A stretch of 64,000 bases of DNA from Azospirillum brasilense (GTDB lineage: Bacteria > Pseudomonadota > Alphaproteobacteria > Azospirillales > Azospirillaceae): the NCBI RefSeq assembly GCF_008365405.1, contig NZ_QOKV01000024.1:1-64000 (forward strand), given 5' to 3'. Position numbers and translations under genes: made by a program. Of this stretch, positions 36,076 to 44,171 are shown in pieces. Every line of letters begins with the position of its first letter. Positions within the stretch are counted from its first letter, which is position 1. The notes under the pieces are model-generated. The model was not told where the DNA came from and ran no database searches. It saw only the letters and a list, made by a program, of their open reading frames with translations.

Positions 36076-36087
36076 TTGTCCGTACAA
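36076..36087. promoter_or_regulatory. Predicted operator upstream of dctP
   Basis: TTGTCCGTACAA differs by one base from the perfect palindrome at 33847-33858, and lies 89 bases before the dctP start. Confidence 0.5.
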
Positions 36088-36122
36088 TAATGTTGGCATA
36101 CCGCACAGTTTTCCCCTATGAT

Positions 36123-36155
36123 CGTTCGGACAAGCGGGCCAGAAGCGTCCGAACG
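36123..36155. promoter_or_regulatory. Inverted repeat in the dctP leader
   Basis: CGTTCGGAC (36123-36131) and GTCCGAACG (36147-36155) form a perfect 9-bp inverted repeat with 15 bases between, ending 7 bases before the ribosome-binding site at 36163. It may be a leader hairpin or a second operator; its GTCCG core echoes the site at 36076. Confidence 0.45.
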
Positions 36156-36175
36156 CAGCAATGGGAGGGAAGCCA

Positions 36176-37207
36176 ATGTTCAATCCGTCACTGTTCAGGC
36201 CATTCTGGGCGAAGACGCTGCTGGTCGGAATGACCGTGGCCGGGCTGGCCGCCGGGACGCCGGGCCAGGCCCGCGCGCAGGCGGCGCCGGTCGAGATGGT
36301 GATGACGGACGAGATCGCGACGTCCCACTGGACCGCCAAGATGATGGACGAGTATGCGGCCCTGATCGAGGAGCGCTCGAAGGGCCGCATCAAGCCGAAG
36401 GTCTTCCACTCCGGTACGCTCTACAAGGACAAGGACGCCGTCGCCGCCCTCGGGTCGGGCGCCGTGCACATGGTCTGGCCGGTCAGCGTGCAGCTTGAGA
36501 GCATCGCCCCGCAGTATGGCGTGGTGAACCTGCCCTTCGCCGTCACCGACGCGGCGATGTCCAAGCCGGAAACCGCGCAGGAGGTCTCCAAGCTGCTGTC
36601 CGGGCTGGTGTCCGAGAAGGGCATCCGCGTCATGGGGCTGATGCGCACCGCCGACCTGATCTTCCTGTTCAAGGACAAGGAGGTCGCCTCGGTCGGCGAC
36701 CTGAAGGGCAGCAAGATCCGCCTGACCGGCGGGCGCGTCCTGCAACTGCTGATGCGCGACTTCGGGGCCAGCCCGGTGTCGATGCCCGCCTCCGAAATGG
36801 CGGCGGCGCTGATGCAGGGGGCCATCGACGGCATCTACACCTCCGCCGGCGGCTGGGAGATGGTCGGCACCAACGCCGCCAAGGTCGCCTCGCTGGTGCC
36901 GGGCATGAGCCTGCTCACCTACTCCGTCCTGGTCGACGACAAGTGGATGAAGGGCCTGCCCGACGACCTGCGCCAGGTGGTGGAGACGACCACCAACGAG
37001 ATCATCGCCAAGCAGTGGCAGCGCGCCATCGACTCCGACAAGAAGACCATGGACCAGATGATCGCCCAGGGCGGGCGTCTGGCCGTGGCCCCCGAGGCGG
37101 AGCAGGCGAAGTTCCGCGAGATCGCCAACAAGGTCAACCAGGACTATGTCCGGCGCTACCCTGAGGTCTGGAAGCAGTATCAGGCCATCGTCGGCAACAA
37201 GAGCTGA
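36176..37207 (+). CDS. dctP: TRAP transporter periplasmic receptor DctP
   Basis: A 343-residue solute receptor with a signal peptide (LLVGMTVAGLAAGTPGQARA) and the TRAP fold: TDEIATSHWTAKMMDEYAAL, KVFHSGTLYKDKDAVAALGSG, and the arginine-bearing core GSKIRLTGGRVLQLLMRDFG that normally clamps the substrate carboxylate. The MSEKGIRV-like region also fits. Start at 36176 with GGGAGGGA. It probably feeds the DctQM permease encoded 10 kb away on the divergent arm; no other TRAP permease is nearby. A strong terminator follows. Confidence 0.9.
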   Translation: MFNPSLFRPFWAKTLLVGMTVAGLAAGTPGQARAQAAPVEMVMTDEIATSHWTAKMMDEYAALIEERSKGRIKPKVFHSGTLYKDKDAVAALGSGAVHMVWPVSVQLESIAPQYGVVNLPFAVTDAAMSKPETAQEVSKLLSGLVSEKGIRVMGLMRTADLIFLFKDKEVASVGDLKGSKIRLTGGRVLQLLMRDFGASPVSMPASEMAAALMQGAIDGIYTSAGGWEMVGTNAAKVASLVPGMSLLTYSVLVDDKWMKGLPDDLRQVVETTTNEIIAKQWQRAIDSDKKTMDQMIAQGGRLAVAPEAEQAKFREIANKVNQDYVRRYPEVWKQYQAIVGNKS

Positions 37208-37231
37208 GGCGATCCCCCTCGCTTCACCTCG

Positions 37232-37279
37232 CGGTGCGGGCGGCGTTCCGGAAGGGGCGCCACCCGCACCGATTTTTTT
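37232..37279 (+). terminator. Intrinsic terminator after dctP
   Basis: A 14-bp stem with one mismatch (37232-37245 with 37258-37271) is followed by seven T residues (37273-37279). Confidence 0.85.
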
Positions 37280-37288
37280 AATGTGTGC

Positions 37289-37990
37289 TCAGACCGACCG
37301 CATGAGGCCGCCGTCCACCCGGATGTTCTGGCCGGTGATGTAGCCGGCCCCATCGGAGGCGAGGAATGCGACGGTCGCCGCGATCTCCTCGCTCTTGCCG
37401 TAGCGGGCCATCGGCACGCCCTGGCGCCGCTCCTCGGTCGCCGGCAGGCTGTCGATCCAGCCGGGCAGCACGTTGTTCATCCGCACATTGTCGGCGGCGT
37501 ACTGGTCGGCGAACAGCTTGGTGAAGGAGGCCAGCCCGGCCCGCGCGACCGCCGAGGTCGGGAACATCGGGCTCGGCTCGAACGCCCAGGCGGTCGAGAT
37601 GTTGATGATCGTCCCGCCCTTCTGCCCGACCATCACCGGAGTCACCAGCCGGACCGCCCGGACGACGTTCAGGAAATAGACCTCGATCCCCTTGTGCCAA
37701 TCATCGTCGGTCAGTTCCAGCAGGCCTTTTCGCGGGCCGTGGCCGGCGCTGTTCACCAGCGCGTCGATGCGCCCCCAGCGCTCCATCGTCCGGTTCACCA
37801 GACGCTCCAGGTCCTCGGCGGACTGGTTCGAGCCGGTCACGCCGATCCCGCCCAGCTCCTCGGCCAGAGCCTCGCCCTTGCCTGAGGAGGACAGCACCGC
37901 GACCTTGAATCCGTCCGCCGCGAGGCGCCGCGCCGCCGCGGCCCCCATGCCGCTGCCGCCCGCGGCGATGATGGCAACCTTATCGCCCAT
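37289..37990 (-). CDS. Short-chain dehydrogenase/reductase lacking the YxxxK motif
   Basis: A 233-residue classical-size SDR. The Rossmann start AAGGSGMGAAAARRL (10-23), NSAGHGP (80-86), the structural N108, catalytic-type S132 in INISTAW and the C-terminal GQNIRVDGG are present. However, the Tyr and Lys of YxxxK are absent: the equivalent place reads PTSAVARAG, with S146 and R150. The protein may therefore not be a normal NAD(P)H oxidoreductase, or may use another proton donor. It converges on dctP and its target is unknown. Confidence 0.85.
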   Translation of the reverse strand: MGDKVAIIAAGGSGMGAAAARRLAADGFKVAVLSSSGKGEALAEELGGIGVTGSNQSAEDLERLVNRTMERWGRIDALVNSAGHGPRKGLLELTDDDWHKGIEVYFLNVVRAVRLVTPVMVGQKGGTIINISTAWAFEPSPMFPTSAVARAGLASFTKLFADQYAADNVRMNNVLPGWIDSLPATEERRQGVPMARYGKSEEIAATVAFLASDGAGYITGQNIRVDGGLMRSV

Positions 37991-38126
37991 GATTCGTCAT
38001 CCCTCTCCTGCCGGAACGGTTCGTCCGTTCCTTCCGCTCCTGTATCGCACCGGACGCAGGACGGGGCCAAGGGAAGCGTGCGCGCGCCTTCGGGCGCCGA
38101 AAGGGCGGCGCCGGATTCAAGGTCGG

Positions 38127-38252
38127 TCAGAGGGCGAGCAGGAAAGCCAGCGAGGCGACCGGGGCCGCCGTGACGAAGCCGACGGCGACGAAACGCTCGA
38201 CCGGGCTCCAGGACGCCCAATCCCGCTGAAGCGAGGACAAGAACGACTTCAT
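38127..38252 (-). CDS. 41-residue single-span membrane peptide
   Basis: An ATG at 38252 behind GAGGGA opens a 41-codon frame: MKSFLSSLQRDWASWSPVER, then a hydrophobic stretch FVAVGFVTAAPVASLAFLLAL to the stop. The amphipathic positive N terminus and single helix are typical of small regulatory or stress membrane proteins. There is no recognised family. It is in the gap between the SDR and glycosyltransferase genes, with strong third-position GC. Confidence 0.5.
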   Translation of the reverse strand: MKSFLSSLQRDWASWSPVERFVAVGFVTAAPVASLAFLLAL

Positions 38253-38459
38253 GATCCCTCACGGACCGGCTGATGTTGCAATGCATATAAGATACGGTTT
38301 CCGAGGGCGTTCGTGCCAGGGGCGTGGCTTCCGTATCGCGAAATATCGGGGGGTGATGCAGCGCTGCCACAGGCCGGAAAGCGGCACTCCGAAAGGGCTT
38401 TGCCGGACCGACGGCATCACGGGTTGCCCATCGGCCACACTGACCGATGGGCGGGCGGT

Positions 38460-39590
38460 TCAGGGCGACGCACCGCCGCCTTCGCCGAACAGGTCAAGGA
38501 TGCGCGCCGCCGCCAAGTCGGGCGGAATCGAGGCGATGCAATGCGCCTCCGCCGCCGTGCAGCTTTCCGGCGGACAGGGCGGAATCGCCGCCGCGGGCCG
38601 CAGCACCAGCGCCCGCGCGCACCAGGGGCGGAAGCGTTCCGGCGCGTGGACGTGGTTGGAGTTCCCACCCTCCGGATGGCAGGAGAAGACGGCGACCGGC
38701 ACGCCGACGGCGGCCCCGAGATGGGCCGGACCGGAATCCATAGCGATCAGCCCCGCCGTCCGCTCGATCACTGCCGCCGCCAACCGCAGGCTGGTCTGCC
38801 CGGTGAGGTCGGTCACGCGCCCCGGCAGGGCCGCGGCGATCCGCTCCGCCGCCGCCCGCTCCAGCTCCGTGCCGAGAACCGCCACCCGCGCGCCGAGCGC
38901 AATCGCCACCACGGCGACCACCGCCGCCAGCCGCTCCGGCGGGTATTCGCGCCGCGCGGCGGCGGCCCCCGGCGCCACGGCAACGATCCGCTCCCCCGCC
39001 GCATCGGCCAGCCGGCGGGCCGCCTCCGCCCGGTCCTCCGCGGTCAGATGCAGTTCCACCCCGTCGCCGTCCGGTTCACCGCCGACGAAGCGCAGCAAAG
39101 CGAGGTTCTGCTCGACCTCGTGGTGGCCGGACGGGGGCGTCAGCCGGTGGGTGTAGGCGCGGTCGAAGCCGGCGTTGCCCGCCGCCTTCCAGGGCGTGAC
39201 CGTCTCCGCGAAGCCGACAACGGCGCGGGCGCGGCTGTTCGCGGCGAGCGCCGTGGCGCCGTGGCGGTCGAAATCGTAGCGGGGGACCAGAGTCAGGTCG
39301 AAGCCGGTGCGGAACGCCTCCGCGAAGGCCGCAGCACCGCCCGGCGTGACGCCGCGCAGATCGATGCCACCGTCCGGCTTCGGATAGGGCGCCACCACCG
39401 CGTCGACATACGGGCAGGTCTCGGCGAGGTCCGCCACGGCGGGGCGCACCGCCAGCAGGATTCGCGCCCGCGGCGCTGAGGCCCGCAGACCGCGCAGGAA
39501 GGGCGTGGCGAGCACGAAGTCGCCCGCCTCGTCCAGCTTCACCACCAGGATGCGCCGGGCGGATGAAAGGTCGATGGGAGCGTCCGTCAT
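38460..39590 (-). CDS. Glycosyltransferase family 9 (heptosyltransferase-like)
   Basis: A 376-residue GT-B enzyme. The start RRILVVKLDEAGDFVLATPF and the later VAVAPGAAAARREYPPERL, LTGQTSLRLAAAVIERTAG and MDSGPAHLGAAVGVPVAVF are GT9 signatures (ADP-heptose or ADP-sugar binding). It starts at 39590, overlapping the stop of the TPR/GT41 gene (ATGA), so both are one operon. A role in surface polysaccharide or protein glycosylation is likely. A 9-bp hairpin at 38426-38452 lies just past its stop. Confidence 0.87.
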   Translation of the reverse strand: MTDAPIDLSSARRILVVKLDEAGDFVLATPFLRGLRASAPRARILLAVRPAVADLAETCPYVDAVVAPYPKPDGGIDLRGVTPGGAAAFAEAFRTGFDLTLVPRYDFDRHGATALAANSRARAVVGFAETVTPWKAAGNAGFDRAYTHRLTPPSGHHEVEQNLALLRFVGGEPDGDGVELHLTAEDRAEAARRLADAAGERIVAVAPGAAAARREYPPERLAAVVAVVAIALGARVAVLGTELERAAAERIAAALPGRVTDLTGQTSLRLAAAVIERTAGLIAMDSGPAHLGAAVGVPVAVFSCHPEGGNSNHVHAPERFRPWCARALVLRPAAAIPPCPPESCTAAEAHCIASIPPDLAAARILDLFGEGGGASP

Positions 39591-42226
39591 GCCGCGCTCA
39601 TGTCGATGCGGGCGGGCGGCAGGCCGGCGCACCAGCGCCGCCACGCCATGCGGTAGCCGGCCTCGACCGCCCGGACGTACCCCGCCTCGTCCATCAGCGG
39701 GGAGCGCGCCATCCGTTCGCGCAAACCCGCGCGCTGCGCTTCCAGGAAGGCGCGGTCCGTGGCCAGCCGGACGGCGAGCGCCACGTAATCGTCCTCACGC
39801 TCCACCACCAGCCCGCCCAGCCCGACGCTGCCGAGCATGGTGGCGCCCCAGCGGGAGATCATCGCCTCCCCGGCGATCGACAGCACGGGCACCCCCATCC
39901 ACAGCGCGTCGCAGGTCGTCGTGCCGCCGTTGGCGAAGACGGGGTCCAGCGCGCAGTCAAGCAGCCGGTAATCCTCGTAGGGGTCCGGGGCGGTGCCGCG
40001 CAGCAGCAGCCGCGACTCCTCAACCCCATGGGCGGCGAAGGCGTCCAGCACCCGCCGCGCCACCCCACCGCTGGACAGGCCCCGCCACTTCAGCATCAGC
40101 CGCGCCTCCGGCAGCGCCGCCAGCACCCGTCCCCACAGCGCCAGCGTCGAGGCGTTCAGCTTCGTCAGGTTGTTGAAGGAGCCGACGGTGAACACCCCTG
40201 CCGTCTCGACCGGTGGGCGGGCCGGCGGCGTGGCGGTGGACTCGGCAGGGCGGTAGCACAGCACGCTTCCCGGCAGGCGGATCAGCTTTTCCGTGTGCAG
40301 GGCGTCGGCGCTCGCCGCGGCGAAGCGGTGGTCGGAAAACTGGTAGTCCATCGCCGTCAGCCCAGTCGTGTTCGGGTAGAGCGGCAGACTGACCTGGACC
40401 GGCGCCGGGCGGCGGATGAACAGGGGCATGCGGTTGCGCGACATATGCCCGCCGCAATCCACCAGCACGTCGATGCCGTCCGCCCGGATCAGCCGCTCCA
40501 GCTCGTCGTCCGGCATCGCGGCGACGGCGCGCCAGCGGTCGGCCAGCGCCGCGAAGCGGGCGGTCGCCGCGTCCTTCGGCAGGTCCACGTAATAGCAGGT
40601 GACCTCCACCGCCGCCCGGTCGTGGCGCTCGACCAGCGGCAGCAGGAAATGATAGCCCGGCCCCGGGTAGCGCTGGAAATCCGGCGACAGATAGCCGACG
40701 CGCAGGCGACGCTCCGGATCGCGGTTCACCGCGTCGAAGCGCGGGACGGCGGGCGGCGGCGGCATCACGGCGCGCTCGAATTGCCGGTGTTCCCCGAACA
40801 CCGCGCCGAGGTCAGCCTCTTCGGCGAAGCACAGGCAGAACAGCAGGTTGGAGCGCACCTCCGCATCCTGCGGCGCGCGGTCCAGCGCGGCGCGCAGGGC
40901 GGCCACCGCCTCGCCATGGCGGCCGAGCGCCATCAGCGCGACGCCCAGGTTGGAGCTGGCCAGCGCCTCCCGCTCCGCCGTGCGCAGGGCCAGCGCCCGT
41001 CGCAGCAGGGTGAGCGCCTCGTCGAAGGCGCCCGCCTCGATGGCGTGGGTGCCGAGGTTGGTCCAGCCGGCGGCCCCATCAGGCTGCAAGGCCACCGCGC
41101 GCCGGAACCACCCCTGCGCTTCCTCGGGACGCTTGGCCCGGTGCCGGACGGCCCCGGCGTTGAGGGCGTGGCCGGCCTCCTCCGGGTCGGCGCGGACGGC
41201 GCGGCGGGCGGCGGTCGCGGCTTCCTCCATCGCACCCAGGGCCGACAGCGCCATGCCCAGCCCGGTCAGCGCCGTCGCGGAGTCCGGGGCGAGCGCCAGG
41301 GCGCGCCGGTAGCAGCGCGGCGCCGCCGCGGGATGCCCCCGCTCCTGCCACAGGTTGCCGAGCACCAGCAGGGCGTCGGGGGCCGGAGCCAGCGCCGCCG
41401 ACCGCTCCAGCCACGCCGCCCCCTCGCGCCAGGGTCCCGCCGCGGCCAGCGCCGCACCCAGGATCTTCGCGCCTTCGGCGTGGCCCGGCTCCAGCGCCAT
41501 CAGCCGCCGCCCGGCCTGCGCCGCGCCCGACCTATCGTCCAGCGCGTGGCACAGGCCGGTCACCTGCTCCTGCGCTTGGACGAGCAGCGGCGCCAGAGCG
41601 GCGACGCGGCGGAAGGCGGCGAGCGCGTCCCGCGGGCGCCCGGCGTCGCGCAGCGCGGCCCCCTGGTTGTAGGCGGCCAGCACCGCGTCGGGGGCGAGCG
41701 CCGACGCCCGTCCGTACCAGTCCGCCGCCGGACCGGGCCGCCCCAGATCGTACAGCGCGTCGGCCAGCGCGTTGGCGGCCTCCCCATCCTCCGGCGCCAA
41801 CGCCAGCAGGCGGCGGAACGCCCGCGCCGCGGCTTCGGTCCGGCCCAGCTTCGTCTGAGCGGCGGCTTCCAACCGGTGATGATCGGGGGTCAGCGGGTCG
41901 AGGCGGGTAGCGTGACCGTAAGCGTCTGCGGCCTCCACCCAACGCCCCACCGCCTCCAGCACGCGGCCCAGGTTGAGGCGGAAGACCGGCTGGCCGCCAT
42001 CCTTCGCCACGGCCTTGCGGATCAGCGCGATCCCGGATTCCGGATCGCCGGTCTGCGCCGTCAGCAGCCCCAGCAGATGCAGCGCGTCGCTCTGGTCCGG
42101 CGCGTGGCGCAGCACCCGCTCGTAGAGGGGTCGCGCCTCCGCCAGCCGTCCGTTCTGGTGATGGACGACGGCCTGCGCCAGCGTCTCCTGGAGCGTGGCA
42201 GGGGAAGAATGGCGGCTGGCGCTCAT
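39587..42226 (-). CDS. TPR protein with GT41 (SPINDLY/OGT-like) glycosyltransferase domain
   Basis: An 879-residue cytoplasmic protein. About 10-430 consists of repeated 34-residue TPR units (for example LGNLWQERGHPAAAPRCYRR, TGLGMALSALGAMEEAATA). About 505-865 is a GT41 domain beginning RLRVGYLSPDFQRYPG, with DVLVDCGGHMSRNRMPLF, the SFNNLTKLN segment and FANGGTTTCDALWMGVPVLS. Eukaryotic relatives add O-GlcNAc to proteins. Bacterial ones often glycosylate flagellin or adhesins using a TPR-bound acceptor. Co-transcribed with the GT9 gene. Confidence 0.9.
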   Translation of the reverse strand: MSASRHSSPATLQETLAQAVVHHQNGRLAEARPLYERVLRHAPDQSDALHLLGLLTAQTGDPESGIALIRKAVAKDGGQPVFRLNLGRVLEAVGRWVEAADAYGHATRLDPLTPDHHRLEAAAQTKLGRTEAAARAFRRLLALAPEDGEAANALADALYDLGRPGPAADWYGRASALAPDAVLAAYNQGAALRDAGRPRDALAAFRRVAALAPLLVQAQEQVTGLCHALDDRSGAAQAGRRLMALEPGHAEGAKILGAALAAAGPWREGAAWLERSAALAPAPDALLVLGNLWQERGHPAAAPRCYRRALALAPDSATALTGLGMALSALGAMEEAATAARRAVRADPEEAGHALNAGAVRHRAKRPEEAQGWFRRAVALQPDGAAGWTNLGTHAIEAGAFDEALTLLRRALALRTAEREALASSNLGVALMALGRHGEAVAALRAALDRAPQDAEVRSNLLFCLCFAEEADLGAVFGEHRQFERAVMPPPPAVPRFDAVNRDPERRLRVGYLSPDFQRYPGPGYHFLLPLVERHDRAAVEVTCYYVDLPKDAATARFAALADRWRAVAAMPDDELERLIRADGIDVLVDCGGHMSRNRMPLFIRRPAPVQVSLPLYPNTTGLTAMDYQFSDHRFAAASADALHTEKLIRLPGSVLCYRPAESTATPPARPPVETAGVFTVGSFNNLTKLNASTLALWGRVLAALPEARLMLKWRGLSSGGVARRVLDAFAAHGVEESRLLLRGTAPDPYEDYRLLDCALDPVFANGGTTTCDALWMGVPVLSIAGEAMISRWGATMLGSVGLGGLVVEREDDYVALAVRLATDRAFLEAQRAGLRERMARSPLMDEAGYVRAVEAGYRMAWRRWCAGLPPARIDMSAA

Positions 42227-42352
42227 GACGGTCCGTTCGGCTGGCCCATGGACAGGGCATCGAGGGGCGCAGTGTAGCGCGCCCACGCGACCGCGGGTAC
42301 GAATGCGTCATTGCTTCCGGGACAGACCGGGTTTGCCCCGCGGGCAACCGGT

Positions 42353-42883
42353 TCAGACGGCTTCCCCACCGGGCGCCAGCCGGGCGGCGGCGTTCGCGGC
42401 GCCCATGGCGAGCGCCGCCTCGCGGGCGGTTAGGCCGCGGGCGTCCCGTGCGTCCGGGTCGGCGCCGCGGGCCAGCAGAACGTCCACCATCGCGACGCGG
42501 TCGAACATGGCGGCGGTCATCAGCGCGGTCCGCCCGTCCGGCCCGCAGCCGTCGACCGCAGCGCCCTCCTCCAGCAGAACGCGCAGCACCGCCTCATCCC
42601 CCTTGAAGGCGGCGGCGGCCAGCGGCGTCTGCCCGCGGTCGTTCGCCAGTTCCGGATCGGCGCCGTGGCGCATCAGGTTTCGAGCCAGTTCGGCATGGCC
42701 GTGATAGCTGGCCAGCATCAGCAGGCTGTCACCCTTGTCGTTGCGCAGGTTGGCCGGCAGGCCCATCTCCAGCAGTTCCGTCAGCTCGGCGGTGCCGCCG
42801 GACCGCGCCCAATGGAACAGCTTCCCGGCGAAGGCGATGGTGTCCTCGTCGAGTTCCCTGCTCGGCTCCCCCTGCGCTCCCAT
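42353..42883 (-). CDS. Ankyrin-repeat protein
   Basis: A 176-residue soluble protein made almost wholly of about four ankyrin repeats (GDSLLMLASYHGHAELARNL, GQTPLAAAAFKGDEAVLRVL, GRTALMTAAMFDRVAMVDVL). There is no signal peptide. This small form is common in alphaproteobacteria as a protein-interaction partner. The ATG at 42883 follows GGGGAGC. It precedes the LysR gene's stop by 30 bases on the same strand. Confidence 0.85.
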   Translation of the reverse strand: MGAQGEPSRELDEDTIAFAGKLFHWARSGGTAELTELLEMGLPANLRNDKGDSLLMLASYHGHAELARNLMRHGADPELANDRGQTPLAAAAFKGDEAVLRVLLEEGAAVDGCGPDGRTALMTAAMFDRVAMVDVLLARGADPDARDARGLTAREAALAMGAANAAARLAPGGEAV

Positions 42884-42913
42884 GGCGGCGCTCCCCCCGG
42901 TCGAGGTTTCGGC

Positions 42914-43834
42914 TCAAACCGGGGAAACAGCCGCCGCAGCGCTTTGTTGCGCCATCTCGTCGCGCGCCTCCTCCAGCAGCCAGCCGCGGAAGGCGGCGAC
43001 GGCGGGGCGGTCCTGCATCCCCTCCGGGCAGACGAACCAGTAGCTGCCGGACGACGCCTCGATCTCCGGGAAGGGCAGGACGAGGCGGCCCGCCGCCACG
43101 TCCTCGGCGCACAGCATGCGGTCGGCGACGGTGGCGCCCATCCCGGCGGCGGCGGCCTGCATCGCCGGGTCCATGGCGTCGAACACCGCGCCCTGGCGCA
43201 GCGCCTCGAAGAAGGGCAGCCCCGCCGCGGCCAGCCAGGCCCGCCAATCCTGCCCCTCCGAACAGCCGTGCAGCAGCGGGATGGCGCCGAGGTCCATCGG
43301 CACCCGCAGCCGCTCCGCCAGGGCCGGCGGGCAGACGACGGTCAGGCGTTCCGGCAGCACCTCCGCGGCGGAGAAGCCGGGCGGCACCTCCCGGCAATAG
43401 GGGATGGCGGCGTCGAACTCCTGCGGGTCGAACTCCAGCCCGCTGCTCCAGGCGACGGTCACCCGCACCTGCACGTCGGGGTGGCGCGCCTGGAAGCGGA
43501 CGAGCCGCGGCATCAGCCAGCGGATGCCGAAGGAGAAGGCCACCCTGATCCGCAGATCCCGCCCCCGCGCCGCCAGCCGCGCCGCCGTCCCAGCGATCCG
43601 GTCAAAGGACTCCGACAGAACGGGCAGCAGGGCGCGCCCGTCGTCGGTCAGCTCGACCCGGCGGGTCAGCCGCCGGAACAGCGGCACGCCCAGCCACTCC
43701 TCCAGCCCCATGATCTGCCGGCTGACGGCGCCCTGGGTCACGCACAGCTCGTCCGCCGCCTTGGAGAAGCTCTCATGGCGGGCCGCCGCCTCGAAGGCGC
43801 GCAGGGCGTGAAGGGGCGGCAGGGCACGCCGCAT
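42914..43834 (-). CDS. LysR family transcriptional regulator (GcvA-like)
   Basis: A 306-residue regulator with an N-terminal HTH (LHALRAFEAAARHESFSKAA, then TQGAVSRQIMGLEEWLG) and an effector domain from about residue 95 (IRVAFSFGIRWLMPRLVRFQ). Several ATGs are possible; 43834 has GGAG at correct spacing, while 43846 and 43867 add 4 or 11 residues. It is divergent from the DUF1127 gene with about 117 bases between starts and resembles the LysR at 6488 in length and subtype. Confidence 0.87.
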   Translation of the reverse strand: MRRALPPLHALRAFEAAARHESFSKAADELCVTQGAVSRQIMGLEEWLGVPLFRRLTRRVELTDDGRALLPVLSESFDRIAGTAARLAARGRDLRIRVAFSFGIRWLMPRLVRFQARHPDVQVRVTVAWSSGLEFDPQEFDAAIPYCREVPPGFSAAEVLPERLTVVCPPALAERLRVPMDLGAIPLLHGCSEGQDWRAWLAAAGLPFFEALRQGAVFDAMDPAMQAAAAGMGATVADRMLCAEDVAAGRLVLPFPEIEASSGSYWFVCPEGMQDRPAVAAFRGWLLEEARDEMAQQSAAAAVSPV

Positions 43835-43951
43835 GGGACGCTCCATGGATGACTCTCGCTCATCCATCCTATGAGAAAGCATGGTTTGTCGTCCACGGCC
43901 GGACGCGCGATTTTCCGGCTTCGAGGAAGGAACGACCGGCGGGAGGGCCGC

Positions 43952-44164
43952 ATGACGAGCATGAGCGGAACGCACGACAAGCGGAGCGGCGGCACGACCG
44001 CCGGCCCCACCGCCGGCTCCTGGCTCGACCGCCTGAACGGCTGGCGGGAGCGGCGGGCGCTGCGCCGCGCCCTGGCCCGCATGGACGCGCATCTCTGGGC
44101 CGATCTCGGCTTCGACGAGGCGGCGGCGCGCGAGGAAATGGACAAACCGTTCTGGAGGCGGTGA
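43952..44164 (+). CDS. DUF1127 small protein
   Basis: A 70-residue protein. The C-terminal half has the DUF1127 pattern (ALRRALARMDAHLWADLGFD, then an acidic stretch and KPFWRR). Short arginine-rich DUF1127 proteins in alphaproteobacteria bind RNA and affect phosphate and carbon metabolism. The start at 43952 is preceded by GGGAGG. The N-terminal 30 residues are low-complexity. It converges tightly on the next gene (7 bases). Confidence 0.75.
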   Translation: MTSMSGTHDKRSGGTTAGPTAGSWLDRLNGWRERRALRRALARMDAHLWADLGFDEAAAREEMDKPFWRR

Positions 44165-44171
44165 TCTCCGC

